Positions 1 to 8,050 of a DNA stretch of 64,000 bases are shown here, piece after piece. The stretch lies in contig CBDCTS010000004.1 of NCBI GenBank assembly GCA_965222345.1, positions 124,001 through 188,000 on the forward strand. The letters run 5' to 3'. The position numbers were made by a program, and so were the translations under genes. Positions within the stretch are counted from its first letter, which is position 1. Each line of letters begins with the position of its first letter. A model generated the notes under the pieces. It ran no database searches. It was not told the DNA's origin and saw only the letters and a list, made by a program, of their open reading frames with translations. The stretch comes from JADFGZ01 sp965222345. GTDB lineage: Bacteria > Acidobacteriota > Terriglobia > 2-12-FULL-54-10.

Positions 1-428
1 CGGGCAACATCTTCAGCTACTCGCAGCCGATCGAATTGCGTATGCAGGAGATGATTGCCGGTGTCCGCTCCGATCTTGCGGTCACCGTCTACGGCCCCGA
101 CCTGGACGAGTTGCGCCGTATTGGAGAGGCGGTGCAGCAGGTTGTGGCCGGCGTGCCGGGAGCCGCCGACGTCAAGGCGGAACAAACGGCTGGGCTGCCG
201 TTTCTGCGTGTGCGCATTGATCGTAGAGCTGTAGCGCGTTACGGCATCAACGTCGCGGACGTGCTCGCGGTGGTCGAGACGATGGGCGGCACGATGGTTG
301 GCGAGGTGCTGGAGGGACAAGCGCGGTTCCCGCTACGGGCGCGGTTCGTCGCCGACGCCCGCGCCGATATCGAGGACATCCGAAGCATCCGGGTGTCGGT
401 GACCTGCCCCCGGTTGTTGGTCCACTTT

Positions 429-1283
429 TTATGTTAGTCCATAAGCCGTTGCAGCCGGGTGGAGCGGAGCGGAACCCGGCCGTAACGGCAGGATCGCTTC
501 CGGGGCTGGCGGCCGGTAGCCTAACGCGCTGTGCGGGCGAACTTTGTTATACTCCCGCCGCCATCCCTCAATCAACACCTTCGCTTCCTGCAAGGTGTAG
601 AAGATCTCCCCATTGAGAAACTCGTCTCGAAACTTCCCGTTCAACGATTCTACATACCCGTTTTCCCATGGGCTCCCCGGCTCGATGAACAAGGTCTTTA
701 CCCCTACCCGCTCCAGCCAGTTCCGAACCAACCGTGCTGTGAACTCGGACCCGTTATCCGAGCGAATGTAATCGGGAACTCCTCGCTCCACAAACAAGGC
801 TGCCAGCCGTTCCAAGACACTCATCGAATCAGCTCGCCGTTCTACGTCGATTGCCAAACATTCTCGCGTGTACTCATCCACCACCGTCAACATCTTCAGG
901 GGACGACCATCCTGGGTTCGATCTGCCACAAAATCGTACGCCCAGACATGATCCCGCCAGCACGGTCTTAACCGAAGACACGACCCATCGTTCAACCACA
1001 GGCGGCTTTTCCGGGGTTGTTTCTTCGGCACTTTCAGTCCCTCCTGCCTCCAGATTCTCTCCACCCGCTTATGGTTCACCCTCCACCCCTCCCGTCGCAA
1101 CAGCGCCGTGATTCGCCGGTAGCCGTATCGACCGTACTCGCCGGCTAACTGCAGCGTCCGGGTCACCAGTCGCGGTTCATCCTGTGGTGTCAAGGTTCGA
1201 TGCCGCTGGGTGGATCGGTACTGCCTCAGCACTCGACACGCCCGCCGCTCCGACACTCCCAAGGTCTGACAGACACGCTCCAC
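429..1283 (-). CDS. IS3-family transposase OrfB (DDE integrase), copy 1
   Basis: Catalytic half of the IS3-family transposase. It has an N-terminal HTH_21-like segment (GEYGRYGYRRITALLRREGW) and an rve integrase core with the DDE triad: Asp in WAYDFVAD, Asp in IRSDNGSEF and Glu in WENGYVESLNGKFRDE. The annotated GTG start is nominal. The active protein is normally OrfAB, made by -1 frameshifting from orfA at GGGAAAC (1313-1319 on this strand), after which the OrfB frame is open. Length 284 aa, usual for the family. Confidence 0.93.
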   Translation of the reverse strand: MERVCQTLGVSERRACRVLRQYRSTQRHRTLTPQDEPRLVTRTLQLAGEYGRYGYRRITALLRREGWRVNHKRVERIWRQEGLKVPKKQPRKSRLWLNDGSCLRLRPCWRDHVWAYDFVADRTQDGRPLKMLTVVDEYTRECLAIDVERRADSMSVLERLAALFVERGVPDYIRSDNGSEFTARLVRNWLERVGVKTLFIEPGSPWENGYVESLNGKFRDEFLNGEIFYTLQEAKVLIEGWRREYNKVRPHSALGYRPPAPEAILPLRPGSAPLHPAATAYGLT

Positions 1284-1306
1284 TGCCTGCCTCCGTCGGC
1301 ACGGGC

Positions 1307-1585
1307 TTAGAAGTTTCCCGAGGATGCCTCCTTCAGAATCGCAAGGTCCAACGCCTGATCCGCTACCAACTTCTTCAGTCGGCCATTCTCCCGTTCCAGT
1401 TCCTTCAAACGCCTCACCTGATCAACCCGCAAGCTCCCATACTCCTTCCGCCATCGATAATATGTCTGCTCCGTGATTCCCAACTTCCGACAGACCACTC
1501 CCGTTGTCTGGCCCTTAGCCAGTTCCACTTCTGCCTCTCGTAGATGTCGGATGATCTGTTCGACCGTATACCGCTTCTTAGCCAT
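1307..1585 (-). CDS. IS3-family OrfA (DNA-binding), copy 1
   Basis: Small 92-aa protein with a helix-turn-helix of the HTH_8/Tnp_1 type (residues about 5-50, VCRKLGITEQTYYRWRKEYG). A leucine-zipper-like helix follows (about 55-85, KELERENGRLKKLV). It binds the IS ends and supplies the N-terminal half of the OrfAB transposase. The last codons read through a G GGA AAC heptamer just before the stop, a classical -1 slippery site that places ribosomes in the orfB frame. Confidence 0.93.
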   Translation of the reverse strand: MAKKRYTVEQIIRHLREAEVELAKGQTTGVVCRKLGITEQTYYRWRKEYGSLRVDQVRRLKELERENGRLKKLVADQALDLAILKEASSGNF

Positions 1586-2262
1586 CCTTCCCCCTTTTTC
1601 AAGTCCAGTTGAAACCCTTTACTCTAACTTATCAACTGGACCGTTTTTGGGGGGGCAGGTCATCGGACCCTGATGGTACGATGATCCCACTGTCGCAACT
1701 TGCCGAGATCTGGACAGAAGGTGGACAGTTTGAGAACATGGAGCGCGCTGGCCGCCGCTTGGCGTTCGTGGTGCCGATTGCGCTCTTCCTGATCTTCCTG
1801 CTGCTCTACACCGCCTTTAACACGGTCAAGCCGGCGATGCTCATCTACTTCAACATACCGCTCGCGGCCACCGGCGGCATCCTGGCGCTGTTCGCGCGAG
1901 GCATGCCGTTCAGCATCTCAGCCGGTGTCGGCTTCATCGCGCTCTTCGGCGTGGCGGTTCTCAACGGCGTGGTAATGTTATCGTACTTTCTTGACCTCAG
2001 GAAGCAGGGCGCGACAGTCGACGAGGCGGTACGTCAGGGCGCCGAGCGCCGGATGAGGCCGGTCCTGATGACGGCGCTCGTTGCCAGTCTCGGGTTCGTC
2101 CCGATGGCTCTGGCGACCAGTGCGGGCGCCGAGGTACAACGTCCGCTGGCGACCGTCGTCATCGGCGGGCTGATCACATCTACCCTACTGACGCTGTTTG
2201 TGCTTCCATCGCTGTATCGCTGGTTCGAAGGAGGCAATGATCCGGAGCCGACCAACTCCTGA

Positions 2263-2526
2263 TTGATAGCCGCGACGAGAACAGCGACGTGCCGGCTACG
2301 CCTTTCGACGGTTCTGGAACCTCTTCCAAACGATGTCCCGTGGATATCCAGCAGCTGGAATCATAGCTTGGGTCGAATTGTCGCCCCTCCATTTCGTCTG
2401 AGGCGAGCGCATCGCAGCAGAGAGGTCACCCCAGCCTACCCTAACCTCACCTGTTGCGAATGCTGCCCTTGGCTTCAGTCAGATGCCTATGCGCTATTTT
2501 CAAGACATCAGTAACTTTCAACACGG
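2263..2526. other. Intergenic stretch, nothing recognised
   Basis: Between the end of the pump gene and the ParA-like fragment I see no coding sequence with recognisable family features and no clear terminator. Confidence 0.5.
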
Positions 2527-2670
2527 ATGACTCTAACGCTAATCATCGTTGGCGGCATCAAGGGCGGCTCAGGCAAATCCACTGTCTCCTCCAATCTGGT
2601 GGTTCTGTGCTCTCTCGAAGGCAGAGGTAAAGAACTGGGGCTGGTACTACTTGATCTCGGTGCTGGATGA
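2527..2670 (+). pseudogene. ParA/MinD-type ATPase fragment (Walker A only)
   Basis: A 47-codon open frame starting at ATG 2527. Its first 20 residues contain KGGSGKST, the deviant Walker A motif of ParA-family partition ATPases, followed by SSNLVVLCSLEG, which fits the next helix of that fold. The frame ends at TGA 2668-2670, so the switch regions and the rest of the protein are missing. The last part overlaps, in another frame, a transposase fragment. It is best read as a ParA remnant broken by a mobile element. Confidence 0.6.
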
Positions 2671-2728
2671 TTTCAGCCGGAATATCCTGCCTTGGGACTA
2701 CAATCGACGGGCACGAGGTGTTGGCTAG
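2627..2728 (+). pseudogene. Transposase fragment of rve/IS3-like type
   Basis: A short frame reading KNWGWYYLISVLDDFSRNIL and ending at TAG 2726-2728. This matches the first catalytic-Asp region of integrase-type (rve) transposases (consensus YYL.TVLDDFSR.I). Neither the upstream nor the downstream parts of a transposase are present. It is fused out of frame to the ParA fragment, so a former IS probably inserted in that gene and then decayed. Confidence 0.6.
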
Positions 2729-2928
2729 TTGACGACGGGATTTCCGTGGTTGGTTTTTGTCGCGATCGTCACCCGGCTTAGGAGCGCTTTTCTCCGTCTC
2801 GGATGCCTAGATACGTACAGACACACTTAGAACCTCTCAGAATCCTCCGAGGTCGATTCTGGGCCAGGAAAGGATACTTGAAGGGCTATGCCAAGTGCTG
2901 AAGCCGCATGGCCTTCCAGCTGTTGTCT

Positions 2929-3264
2929 TCAGCCCTTGATCCGCTTGAACGCCCTCATTGCGAGCACGGCGGCGACACCGGCATACAAAGCGGTAGTTAA
3001 ATGATCGAGGATGGCGTCCAGGTGAGCGCCAATCCCGGGGATGTGGCTGAGCACGTCCGCTTGTGCGGCAGCACCGCCCGCAATAGCAAGAACAAGGTAG
3101 GCTGCTGTGTCCGTTGCGTCCCCAACGCTGACCTCCAGCCCGGCATATGCGAAGCCCAGAAGAACCAGCACCAGCGGCAGAATGCCGCCTGCATCCGCGT
3201 TGGGTACCAAGGTCAGCACAATTGCCACTACAATCCCCAAACTAACGATGACTCTTGTTGCCAT
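2929..3264 (-). CDS. Small membrane protein of unknown function
   Basis: 111-aa hydrophobic protein. I chose the start at 3264 (MATRVIVSLG) because GGGAG lies six bases upstream; the frame is open 13 codons further up. The N-terminal helix (residues 3-20) could be a signal anchor. Two further hydrophobic segments follow (about 27-42 and 53-70), and the C-terminal helix ends in basic residues (FKRIKG). No family recognised. It stands alone; the nearest neighbours are decayed genes. Confidence 0.6.
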   Translation of the reverse strand: MATRVIVSLGIVVAIVLTLVPNADAGGILPLVLVLLGFAYAGLEVSVGDATDTAAYLVLAIAGGAAAQADVLSHIPGIGAHLDAILDHLTTALYAGVAAVLAMRAFKRIKG

Positions 3265-3303
3265 TTTTTCTCCCTTCATAACCACCAGTGGATAGCACCA
3301 CAC

Positions 3304-3662
3304 ACCATCGACCTTTCACGATGGGCGTCATGGGCCATCAAAGGGTAGCACGAAGGGAACCTGGATGCCACACATCGCAGCGTCAGGCGGCCATCCCCAT
3401 CGGTGAGTTCCTTGGGATCAAACGACGCCCGCTACACGGATTTGTCTGGTTCGTGGTAGTGGAGGTCCGGTAGAGCATTCTGCACTGATCTCCTCGGCAA
3501 CTGTCAAGGGATGCGCACGTGATATCAGTATATCTTTCGCTAATTCAAGGGTTGCAATCTCCTGCCGCCGGCACACGTGTCCAACAGGCCACGCTGGCGG
3601 TGTCGGTGGACGTGGCGAGCCGAGGCTACAACCCACAGGAAATGTGCTGCGCGTTGAAGCCG
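3304..3662. other. Intergenic stretch, nothing recognised
   Basis: 359 bases between the small membrane protein and the deoxyribosyltransferase gene. The open frames here have no family features or ribosome-binding sites and look like chance. No repeat or hairpin stood out. Confidence 0.5.
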
Positions 3663-4178
3663 TCAGATTCGCCCTTGGCGTAGCCCGGGTAGGGGCGATC
3701 CGGGCAACGCGCTGCCCTTCAGCCATCGCACGAGCGCCTTGCTGGGATCGGCGATTTCCTCAAGCGAGCCGTACCAGTGGGTTTCCCAACCCGTCTCCGG
3801 CAAACCTGTAAACAACATCAGGTTGAGTGGATAGACCTCGCTGTCGGTGCAGCGGCGGAAATCGTCCCGGAACAGGAACACCGGCTTGTTCCAGGCAATC
3901 GCCATGCCCAGCTCCACCATCACGCCCTCGTCCGGGGGACAGCCGTTGACCACCGCGAACAACCCGTCGGCCTCGCGCACATCGCGAAGATCGGCCTGCC
4001 CGATCCGATACGCCCAGCCCGGGCTTGTCCGGTCGATCTGGTTGTTGCGCGCGAACGGCTCCCAGACCTCAGCGCGCAGCGACTTCAAAGCCGCTGCAAT
4101 CTCTCGCAACGGCCCGTTGCGCTGCTGCAGGGAGAAGCCATATGGATTGGCCAGATAAAGGGTCTTCTTCGATGGCAT
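3663..4178 (-). CDS. Nucleoside 2-deoxyribosyltransferase-like protein
   Basis: 171-aa protein of the nucleoside 2-deoxyribosyltransferase (NDT) family, Rossmann-like enzymes that cleave or transfer the N-glycosidic bond of deoxynucleosides. Visible features are the N-terminal strand KTLYLANPYGFS, the substrate-side Asp region DLRDVREADGLFAVVNG, and the catalytic Glu in GVMVELGMA, about 100 residues in. An FLFRDDFR segment follows, as in close relatives. The last residues (LPGLRQGRI) look like an unstructured tail. It lies 64 bases downstream of the split TIR-like gene on the same strand and may be co-transcribed. NDT and TIR domains are related folds acting on nucleotides, so a role in a defence-like operon is possible, but that is inference. 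Confidence 0.8.
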   Translation of the reverse strand: MPSKKTLYLANPYGFSLQQRNGPLREIAAALKSLRAEVWEPFARNNQIDRTSPGWAYRIGQADLRDVREADGLFAVVNGCPPDEGVMVELGMAIAWNKPVFLFRDDFRRCTDSEVYPLNLMLFTGLPETGWETHWYGSLEEIADPSKALVRWLKGSALPGSPLPGLRQGRI

Positions 4179-4242
4179 GCTTCAACTCCTGCGCCTGATT
4201 GTCGGCGAATTCGTCACGGAGTTTCGATATGAACATTCATGT

Positions 4243-5048
4243 CTAAAATGCCAGGTTCGCGTCGACTTTGAATCCGGCGGTCTTCAACTCCTTGATAAGC
4301 CTCATCTTCCAACCGCCCGAATCGTCAAACGAAATATAGAGTACTCCATTGTAGTCCGAAGGCTTTTCCACGTCGCCCTTCACCAAGGCGCAGACTCGTT
4401 TCCGACCGAGCTTCCCGATGAAGTACCCGAACTCGAAAATCACGTTCTGCCTCGCCCAGGGCTTTTGTTTACTCTTGTCGTCCCGAAACGCGCCCACGTC
4501 GTCCGGTGTCAGCAGGACCACCGCGAACCCGACTTGCGCGTGTTCCTCGAACTTCTCGATGATTGTGCGGCCTATGTTTGCCTGCTCGTGCAATACCACC
4601 GGCTTAAGACCCAACGTTTCAAGAAATCTCGCTATCGTCTGTTTGGATCCATCGTCCCCTCCGTGAACGAGGAAGACTTTATCCGTGTTTATCTGTTCAT
4701 CCTGTGGGTTTCAGAAGGTGTTGGCGTCTGATTTTCATCTCCCCAATACTCGTTGATCTCCTCAATCATGGATTCGAGCACTGCCGCCGCTGATTCCAAG
4801 CCTTCCACATATCTTGCTTGGTCTAATGAATCATCATGTGAGAGTACCAGCGAATAGAAACGGATATTAGTAAAGTCGCTAATGTGGTTCGACTCGTTCC
4901 CGAAAGTGTTGATGATAGCGACCTTTGTATCTCTGCGCCACTTCTCAAATTCGGGCGAGGCGTAACTTAGATTCTTTAGTTTGGGTATTGCATCCAATGC
5001 TCTTCGCAGGCGCTCTATGGCTTTCGCTTTTGTCGGTCGCGTCATCAC
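4243..5048 (-). pseudogene. TIR-like nucleotide-binding effector, split by an 8-nt frameshifting insertion
   Basis: Two consecutive frames together give one known architecture. 5048-4689 encodes the N-terminal helical domain (LRRALDAIPKLKNL, SPEFEKWRRDTKVAI, then a stop after ETHRMNR). 4683-4243 encodes the TIR-like domain (KVFLVHGGDDGSKQTIARFLE, HEQANIGRTIIEKFEEHAQV, VVLLTPDDVG, ARQNVIFEFGYFIGKLG with the conserved Glu, and YISFDDSGGWK). The second frame has no normal start before its conserved beginning; the first TTG, at 4614, is too late. Deleting eight bases (4687-4694) joins ATG-AAC directly to ACG-GAT-AAA and fuses both frames. The region AACAGATA-AACACGGATA looks like an imperfect duplication. 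Family members are predicted NAD-type nucleotide hydrolases or binders, often in antiviral loci. Either a pseudogene or two polypeptides. Confidence 0.75.
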
Positions 5049-5295
5049 CTGATCTCCTTAATCTTTAGGCTCTCAATACCCTGGTCGTCGATAATCTTGA
5101 CGGCGATGCGGCCGTGTCTGCCGTCTTCGAAGGGCAGGGAGACCGTCCCGCGATAGGCATCGATCAGGTCCTCGTCGATCTCGGCCTTGAGATTGCGCGC
5201 AAGCCTGGCCCATCCATCCTTGTCGCCGATCATGGAAAAAACACCTAGCGAGGAAACAGGTTGTGTCCGTCATAGTCCGGGTCGAGCATCCACAT
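5045..5295 (-). pseudogene. C-terminal remnant of a type III-like DNA methyltransferase
   Basis: Two overlapping frames read like the end of an adenine-specific (Mod-type) methyltransferase. The first gives WMLDPDYDGHNLFPR up to a TAG at about 5242. The second, one base shifted, gives VFSMIGDKDGWARLARNLKA and then SLPFEDGRHGRIAVKIIDDQ to the stop at 5045. Restoring one base and changing TAG to CAG would give a continuous LFPRQVFFPMIGDK. The last 62 codons overlap the start of the TIR-like gene by four bases (ATGA), as in an operon. Upstream, to 5539, a frame ending FRTVRMRNVDA may be more of the same gene, but I cannot assign it. Assignment rests on recalled family endings, so confidence is moderate. 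Confidence 0.45.
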
Positions 5296-5569
5296 TCCTC
5301 ATCCTCACCGTCCTGAATGGGGGTGCCGGTTCCCGTTCCTGCATCGCATTCGAGACGGTCTTGGCGAGGCGTTGCATCCCGAAGCTCTCTTCATACAAAA
5401 GATTGAAGTAGTTTGCCCGAATGTTGGCCTCTTGCCAATAATTTTGGGTAACCCAATATATAACCCCCTTTTGGATGGCCCCGTATGATGTAATTTTTTT
5501 TGTTTCTTTTCTCTCGCATCTACTGTAATCTGTGGTCAAAATTTGAGGAATTCCATACTGAGGTTTACT

Positions 5570-6772
5570 ATGAAACGTGTCCTGGAAAAGGCTTGCGGAT
5601 TATGGTTGCTCACTATGTTGGTGGTCCTGCCGCTGTGGGGGCAGAGCCAAGGATCTTCCAGTTCTTCCGGGCGGTCGGGAAGCTCTACGACAAACACGAG
5701 ACCTCCCTCTCCGACCCAGCGCCGGCCCACGGAGCAAATGCGCCGGCCTACCTACATAAACGGGCGCGTATTAATGGACACGGGCCAGCCGATTTCGGAA
5801 TCCGTGTCGGTGGAGTTGAACTGTGGGATGAAGCCCTTGCAGGTGATCCACACGGATCTCGGAGGCTACTTCACCTTTTCCCTGGGCACCGGTTTTCAAA
5901 GCAACATGGATTTCAGCGCCAGCAATCAAAGCCCTACGGGCTTTGGGGGCACCCAGAACCCTTTGCCGAAGCGATTCGGAAATTCCCTGGCGGGGTGCGA
6001 ATTACGAATATCTGTGCCGGGCTATCATCCTTTGAATTACACTCTCAGCCAGCACTCGGATATGGGCAGGATCGACGTCGGCTCGCTGCGCCTGACCCGC
6101 ATCGCCGGCGTAACCGGCTCCGCAATCAGCGTCACGTCCCTGCTGGTTCCCAAGGACGCCAGCAAGGAATATGAAAAGGGCTTGAAAGAGCTTCGCAAAA
6201 ACAAGCCTGAGAAGGCCCGCGAATATTTTGAAAAGGCAATCGCGAAATACGATGAATATGCCGCTGCCTGGAACGAAATGGGCCGGGTTTATCGGTCTAG
6301 CCAGGAAGAGGAAAAAGCCACCGAAGCCTTCGAGAAAGCCATTGCGGTTGACTCGCAATATATCCCGCCGTATGTGAATCTGGCCACCCAGCAATTCCAA
6401 ATCGGGCAGTACCAGAACGCTGTGGATCTGACCGGGAAAGTCCTACAATTGGATCCCAGCATCGGTTTTGCCAGCTTCATCCAGGCGATGGGGAATTTTA
6501 ATCTGAACAATCTGGACGAGGCCGAGAAAGGTGCGCGAGATGCGGAGCAAGCCCCGCATGCGAACATCCCGCAAGTACATGCCCTGCTGGCCGAAATCTA
6601 TTTGCAGCGGGAAGCTTATTCGCAGGCGACCATTGAGATGCAAACCTACCTGGAAGAAGCTCCCGATGGAAAATTCGCCGAGCAGATGAAGAAAACCTTG
6701 GTGCAGATTGAGGAAGTGACGGCCCAGGAAACCGGCGGCCTCAACCCCGAAACGGACCCCGGCCCACAGTAA
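5570..6772 (+). CDS. Secreted TPR protein with a carboxypeptidase-regulatory-like domain
   Basis: 400-aa exported protein. The start at 5570 is favoured over an in-frame TTG at 5543 because GAGG lies eight bases upstream and a signal peptide begins there (MKRVLEKACGLWLLTMLVV, cleavage after LWGQS). A Ser/Pro-rich linker (about 28-60) follows. Next is a beta-sandwich like the carboxypeptidase regulatory domain (INGRVLMDTGQPISESVSVE ... TDLGGYFTFSL). At least four TPR-type helical hairpins occupy about 195-380 (KEYEKGLKELRKNKPEKARE, AAAWNEMGRVYRSSQEEEKA). The combination is common in Acidobacteria and usually of unknown function; TPRs suggest protein-protein contacts in the periplasm. Confidence 0.85.
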   Translation: MKRVLEKACGLWLLTMLVVLPLWGQSQGSSSSSGRSGSSTTNTRPPSPTQRRPTEQMRRPTYINGRVLMDTGQPISESVSVELNCGMKPLQVIHTDLGGYFTFSLGTGFQSNMDFSASNQSPTGFGGTQNPLPKRFGNSLAGCELRISVPGYHPLNYTLSQHSDMGRIDVGSLRLTRIAGVTGSAISVTSLLVPKDASKEYEKGLKELRKNKPEKAREYFEKAIAKYDEYAAAWNEMGRVYRSSQEEEKATEAFEKAIAVDSQYIPPYVNLATQQFQIGQYQNAVDLTGKVLQLDPSIGFASFIQAMGNFNLNNLDEAEKGARDAEQAPHANIPQVHALLAEIYLQREAYSQATIEMQTYLEEAPDGKFAEQMKKTLVQIEEVTAQETGGLNPETDPGPQ

Positions 6773-6947
6773 TTTTCACCGCCCCCGCAGGAGCAGATCA
6801 GGCAGCAACGGGAAATCTGACTAGATGATCTCTCTGGCACTTGAGAAGCACCTTCACTCGACTTTTTCAAGAATCTAGAAGTCCCCCGGCTTTAATCCGG
6901 TCTACCGGCGCCCGTGTGGCGAAGGCAATAGCAGGCGCCTGGATCGC

Positions 6948-7268
6948 TTACGATGCCGTGACGGATTTGATTACTTCATGGATCTCCAGGTTTGGTTTTC
7001 CGGCGAAGATTTCCGGGCGAGACCGCCCTCCATGCGCTTCTTTGAAAGACTCGCTGTTGGTCCAGGCTTCGAAGTGCTCACGCGACTCCCAGTAGGTAAG
7101 CACAACGTACGGCTCGCCCTGAATCGGGCGCAGAATGTCGTTGCGGATGAATCCGGGTGATGCGCCCACGGGATGCTTGCGCTTCGAGTCGTCCCGTTCC
7201 AGGAACAGCTTCTCAAACTCGGTCTCCTGGCCCTTGGCCACGGGAATTCGGTTGCATACCACAATCAT
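6948..7268 (-). CDS. Antibiotic-biosynthesis-monooxygenase (ABM)/HmoA-like protein
   Basis: 106-aa ferredoxin-like fold protein. The opening MIVVCNRIPVAKGQETEFEK, then GFIRNDILRPIQGEPYVVLT and YWESREHFEAWTNSESFKEA, follow the pattern of HmoA/IsdG-like haem-degrading monooxygenases within the ABM family. Small cofactor-less oxygenases share the same fold, so the substrate is uncertain. ATG 7268 is preceded by GGAGGAATA. The MutT gene on the same strand starts upstream; its stop at 7290 is 21 bases away, so they probably share a transcript. Confidence 0.75.
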   Translation of the reverse strand: MIVVCNRIPVAKGQETEFEKLFLERDDSKRKHPVGASPGFIRNDILRPIQGEPYVVLTYWESREHFEAWTNSESFKEAHGGRSRPEIFAGKPNLEIHEVIKSVTAS

Positions 7269-7289
7269 CGGATTATTCCTCCTTCGCTG

Positions 7290-7766
7290 TTAGGTATTAT
7301 TGCGTTGAGTATTTCCCTTGCCGTCATCGTCCGAAAATGGTCCGGCAAGATGTTCCGCGGACGGCACCTGAATCTCTCCCGCCGCGATTTTTTGGACTAG
7401 AGATCGGTCGGCCTCCAGAAAATCATACTCCGGCAGCTTCCACCGGTCGACCCAGCAGATTTGTTGGAAGACGCGATTCTCTGCGGTTCCCTGGTAGCGG
7501 ATGACCGCAAAGAAAAATAAAAGTACAGGAGCGTATCCCGGATATTGGTGCTCCGCACGCCACACTTCCTCGCCGATTCCGGAGGCGATCCCCAGTTCTT
7601 CTTGCAGTTCCCGACAAAGGGCTGCCTGGAGATTTTCTCCGGTCTTGATCTTTCCCCCCGGAAATTCCCACTTGCCGGGAAAATCACCAGGAGCGGGCCT
7701 CTGGCAAATCAAGAACCGATTCCCCTGACGCAGCAGTCCCGCCACCACGGTTTTCTTCATGCTCAT
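7290..7766 (-). CDS. MutT-type Nudix hydrolase (8-oxo-dGTP diphosphatase-like)
   Basis: 158 aa from the start chosen at 7766 (MSMKKTVVAGLLRQGNRFLI). The frame stays open 27 codons upstream, but those residues are not family-like. The Nudix box GX5EX7REUXEEXGU is complete at residues 38-60 (GGKIKTGENLQ, CRELQEELGI). WEFPGG precedes it and a Trp-containing C-terminal sheet follows (CWVDRWKLPEYDFLEADR). It sanitises oxidised nucleotides in the MutT manner. A low-complexity tail (FSDDDGKGNTQRNNT) ends the protein. Transcribed toward the ABM gene. Confidence 0.85.
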   Translation of the reverse strand: MSMKKTVVAGLLRQGNRFLICQRPAPGDFPGKWEFPGGKIKTGENLQAALCRELQEELGIASGIGEEVWRAEHQYPGYAPVLLFFFAVIRYQGTAENRVFQQICWVDRWKLPEYDFLEADRSLVQKIAAGEIQVPSAEHLAGPFSDDDGKGNTQRNNT

Positions 7767-8050
7767 ATCGGTCCGAGCGATCTTAAGCCGGCCTTTGTTC
7801 TCCGCTACGCTGGAGCGGTTCTCGTGATAGTGTAGACTAAGGTTCACCGGAAGTCGCGCCTATCCAGCCGCGCCCGTAGGCAAGCGGCCACAAACGCTGG
7901 CCGGTTAAGCCGTTTTTGGACTTGCTCCCGCTCGGTCACGGCTCGGACACGATAAATGGAAACTGGAGAACCGCTTTAGGGCTGGAACGCCAGATTCAAA
8001 CACGGCGGCTTCGGACAAATCAATTCTTTTCGAGGAAAGTTGGAGGCTTT

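Larger units (their letters stand above)
400..1662 (-). mobile_element. IS3-family insertion sequence, copy 1 (complete)
   Basis: A 1263-bp element with terminal inverted repeats TGACCTGCCCCC (400-411) and its complement at 1651-1662. The 5' TG is typical of IS3-family ends. It is flanked by a perfect 4-bp direct repeat, TCGG (396-399 and 1663-1666), as expected for this family. It encodes orfA and orfB on the minus strand. A second, almost identical copy lies in the opposite orientation at 48647-49909; one base differs within orfB (Leu here, Pro there, near the C terminus), so both moved recently. Confidence 0.95.
1..2262 (+). pseudogene. cusA: CusA/CzcA-type heavy-metal RND efflux pump, 3' part, split by an IS3-family element
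   Basis: Inner-membrane proton-driven pump of tripartite metal efflux systems (HME-RND family). The gene enters the window already open (codon frame from base 3). It runs to base 399, is cut by the IS at 400-1662, and resumes at 1663 to a stop at 2260-2262. Before the cut, the stretch around IELRMQEMIAGVRSDLAVTV is the periplasmic porter domain. After it come GGQFENMERA, several hydrophobic helices, VGFIALFGVAVLNGVVM and the ending VVIGGLITSTLLTLFVLPSLY, all typical of this family. Removing the IS and one copy of the TCGG duplication restores the frame exactly (RVSDPDGTMIPLSQLAEI). A second fault remains: LAEI is followed almost directly by WTEGGQFEN, where family members have roughly 45 more residues. 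Probably non-functional. No partner genes (CusB, CusC) are in view. Confidence 0.85.

Noticed and set aside
405..1657. Shorter IS3 boundaries at TGCCCCC...GGGGGCA
   Set aside because: These would leave GACC and GGTC as flanks, which are inverted rather than direct; extending to TGACC gives matching ends and a TCGG direct repeat.
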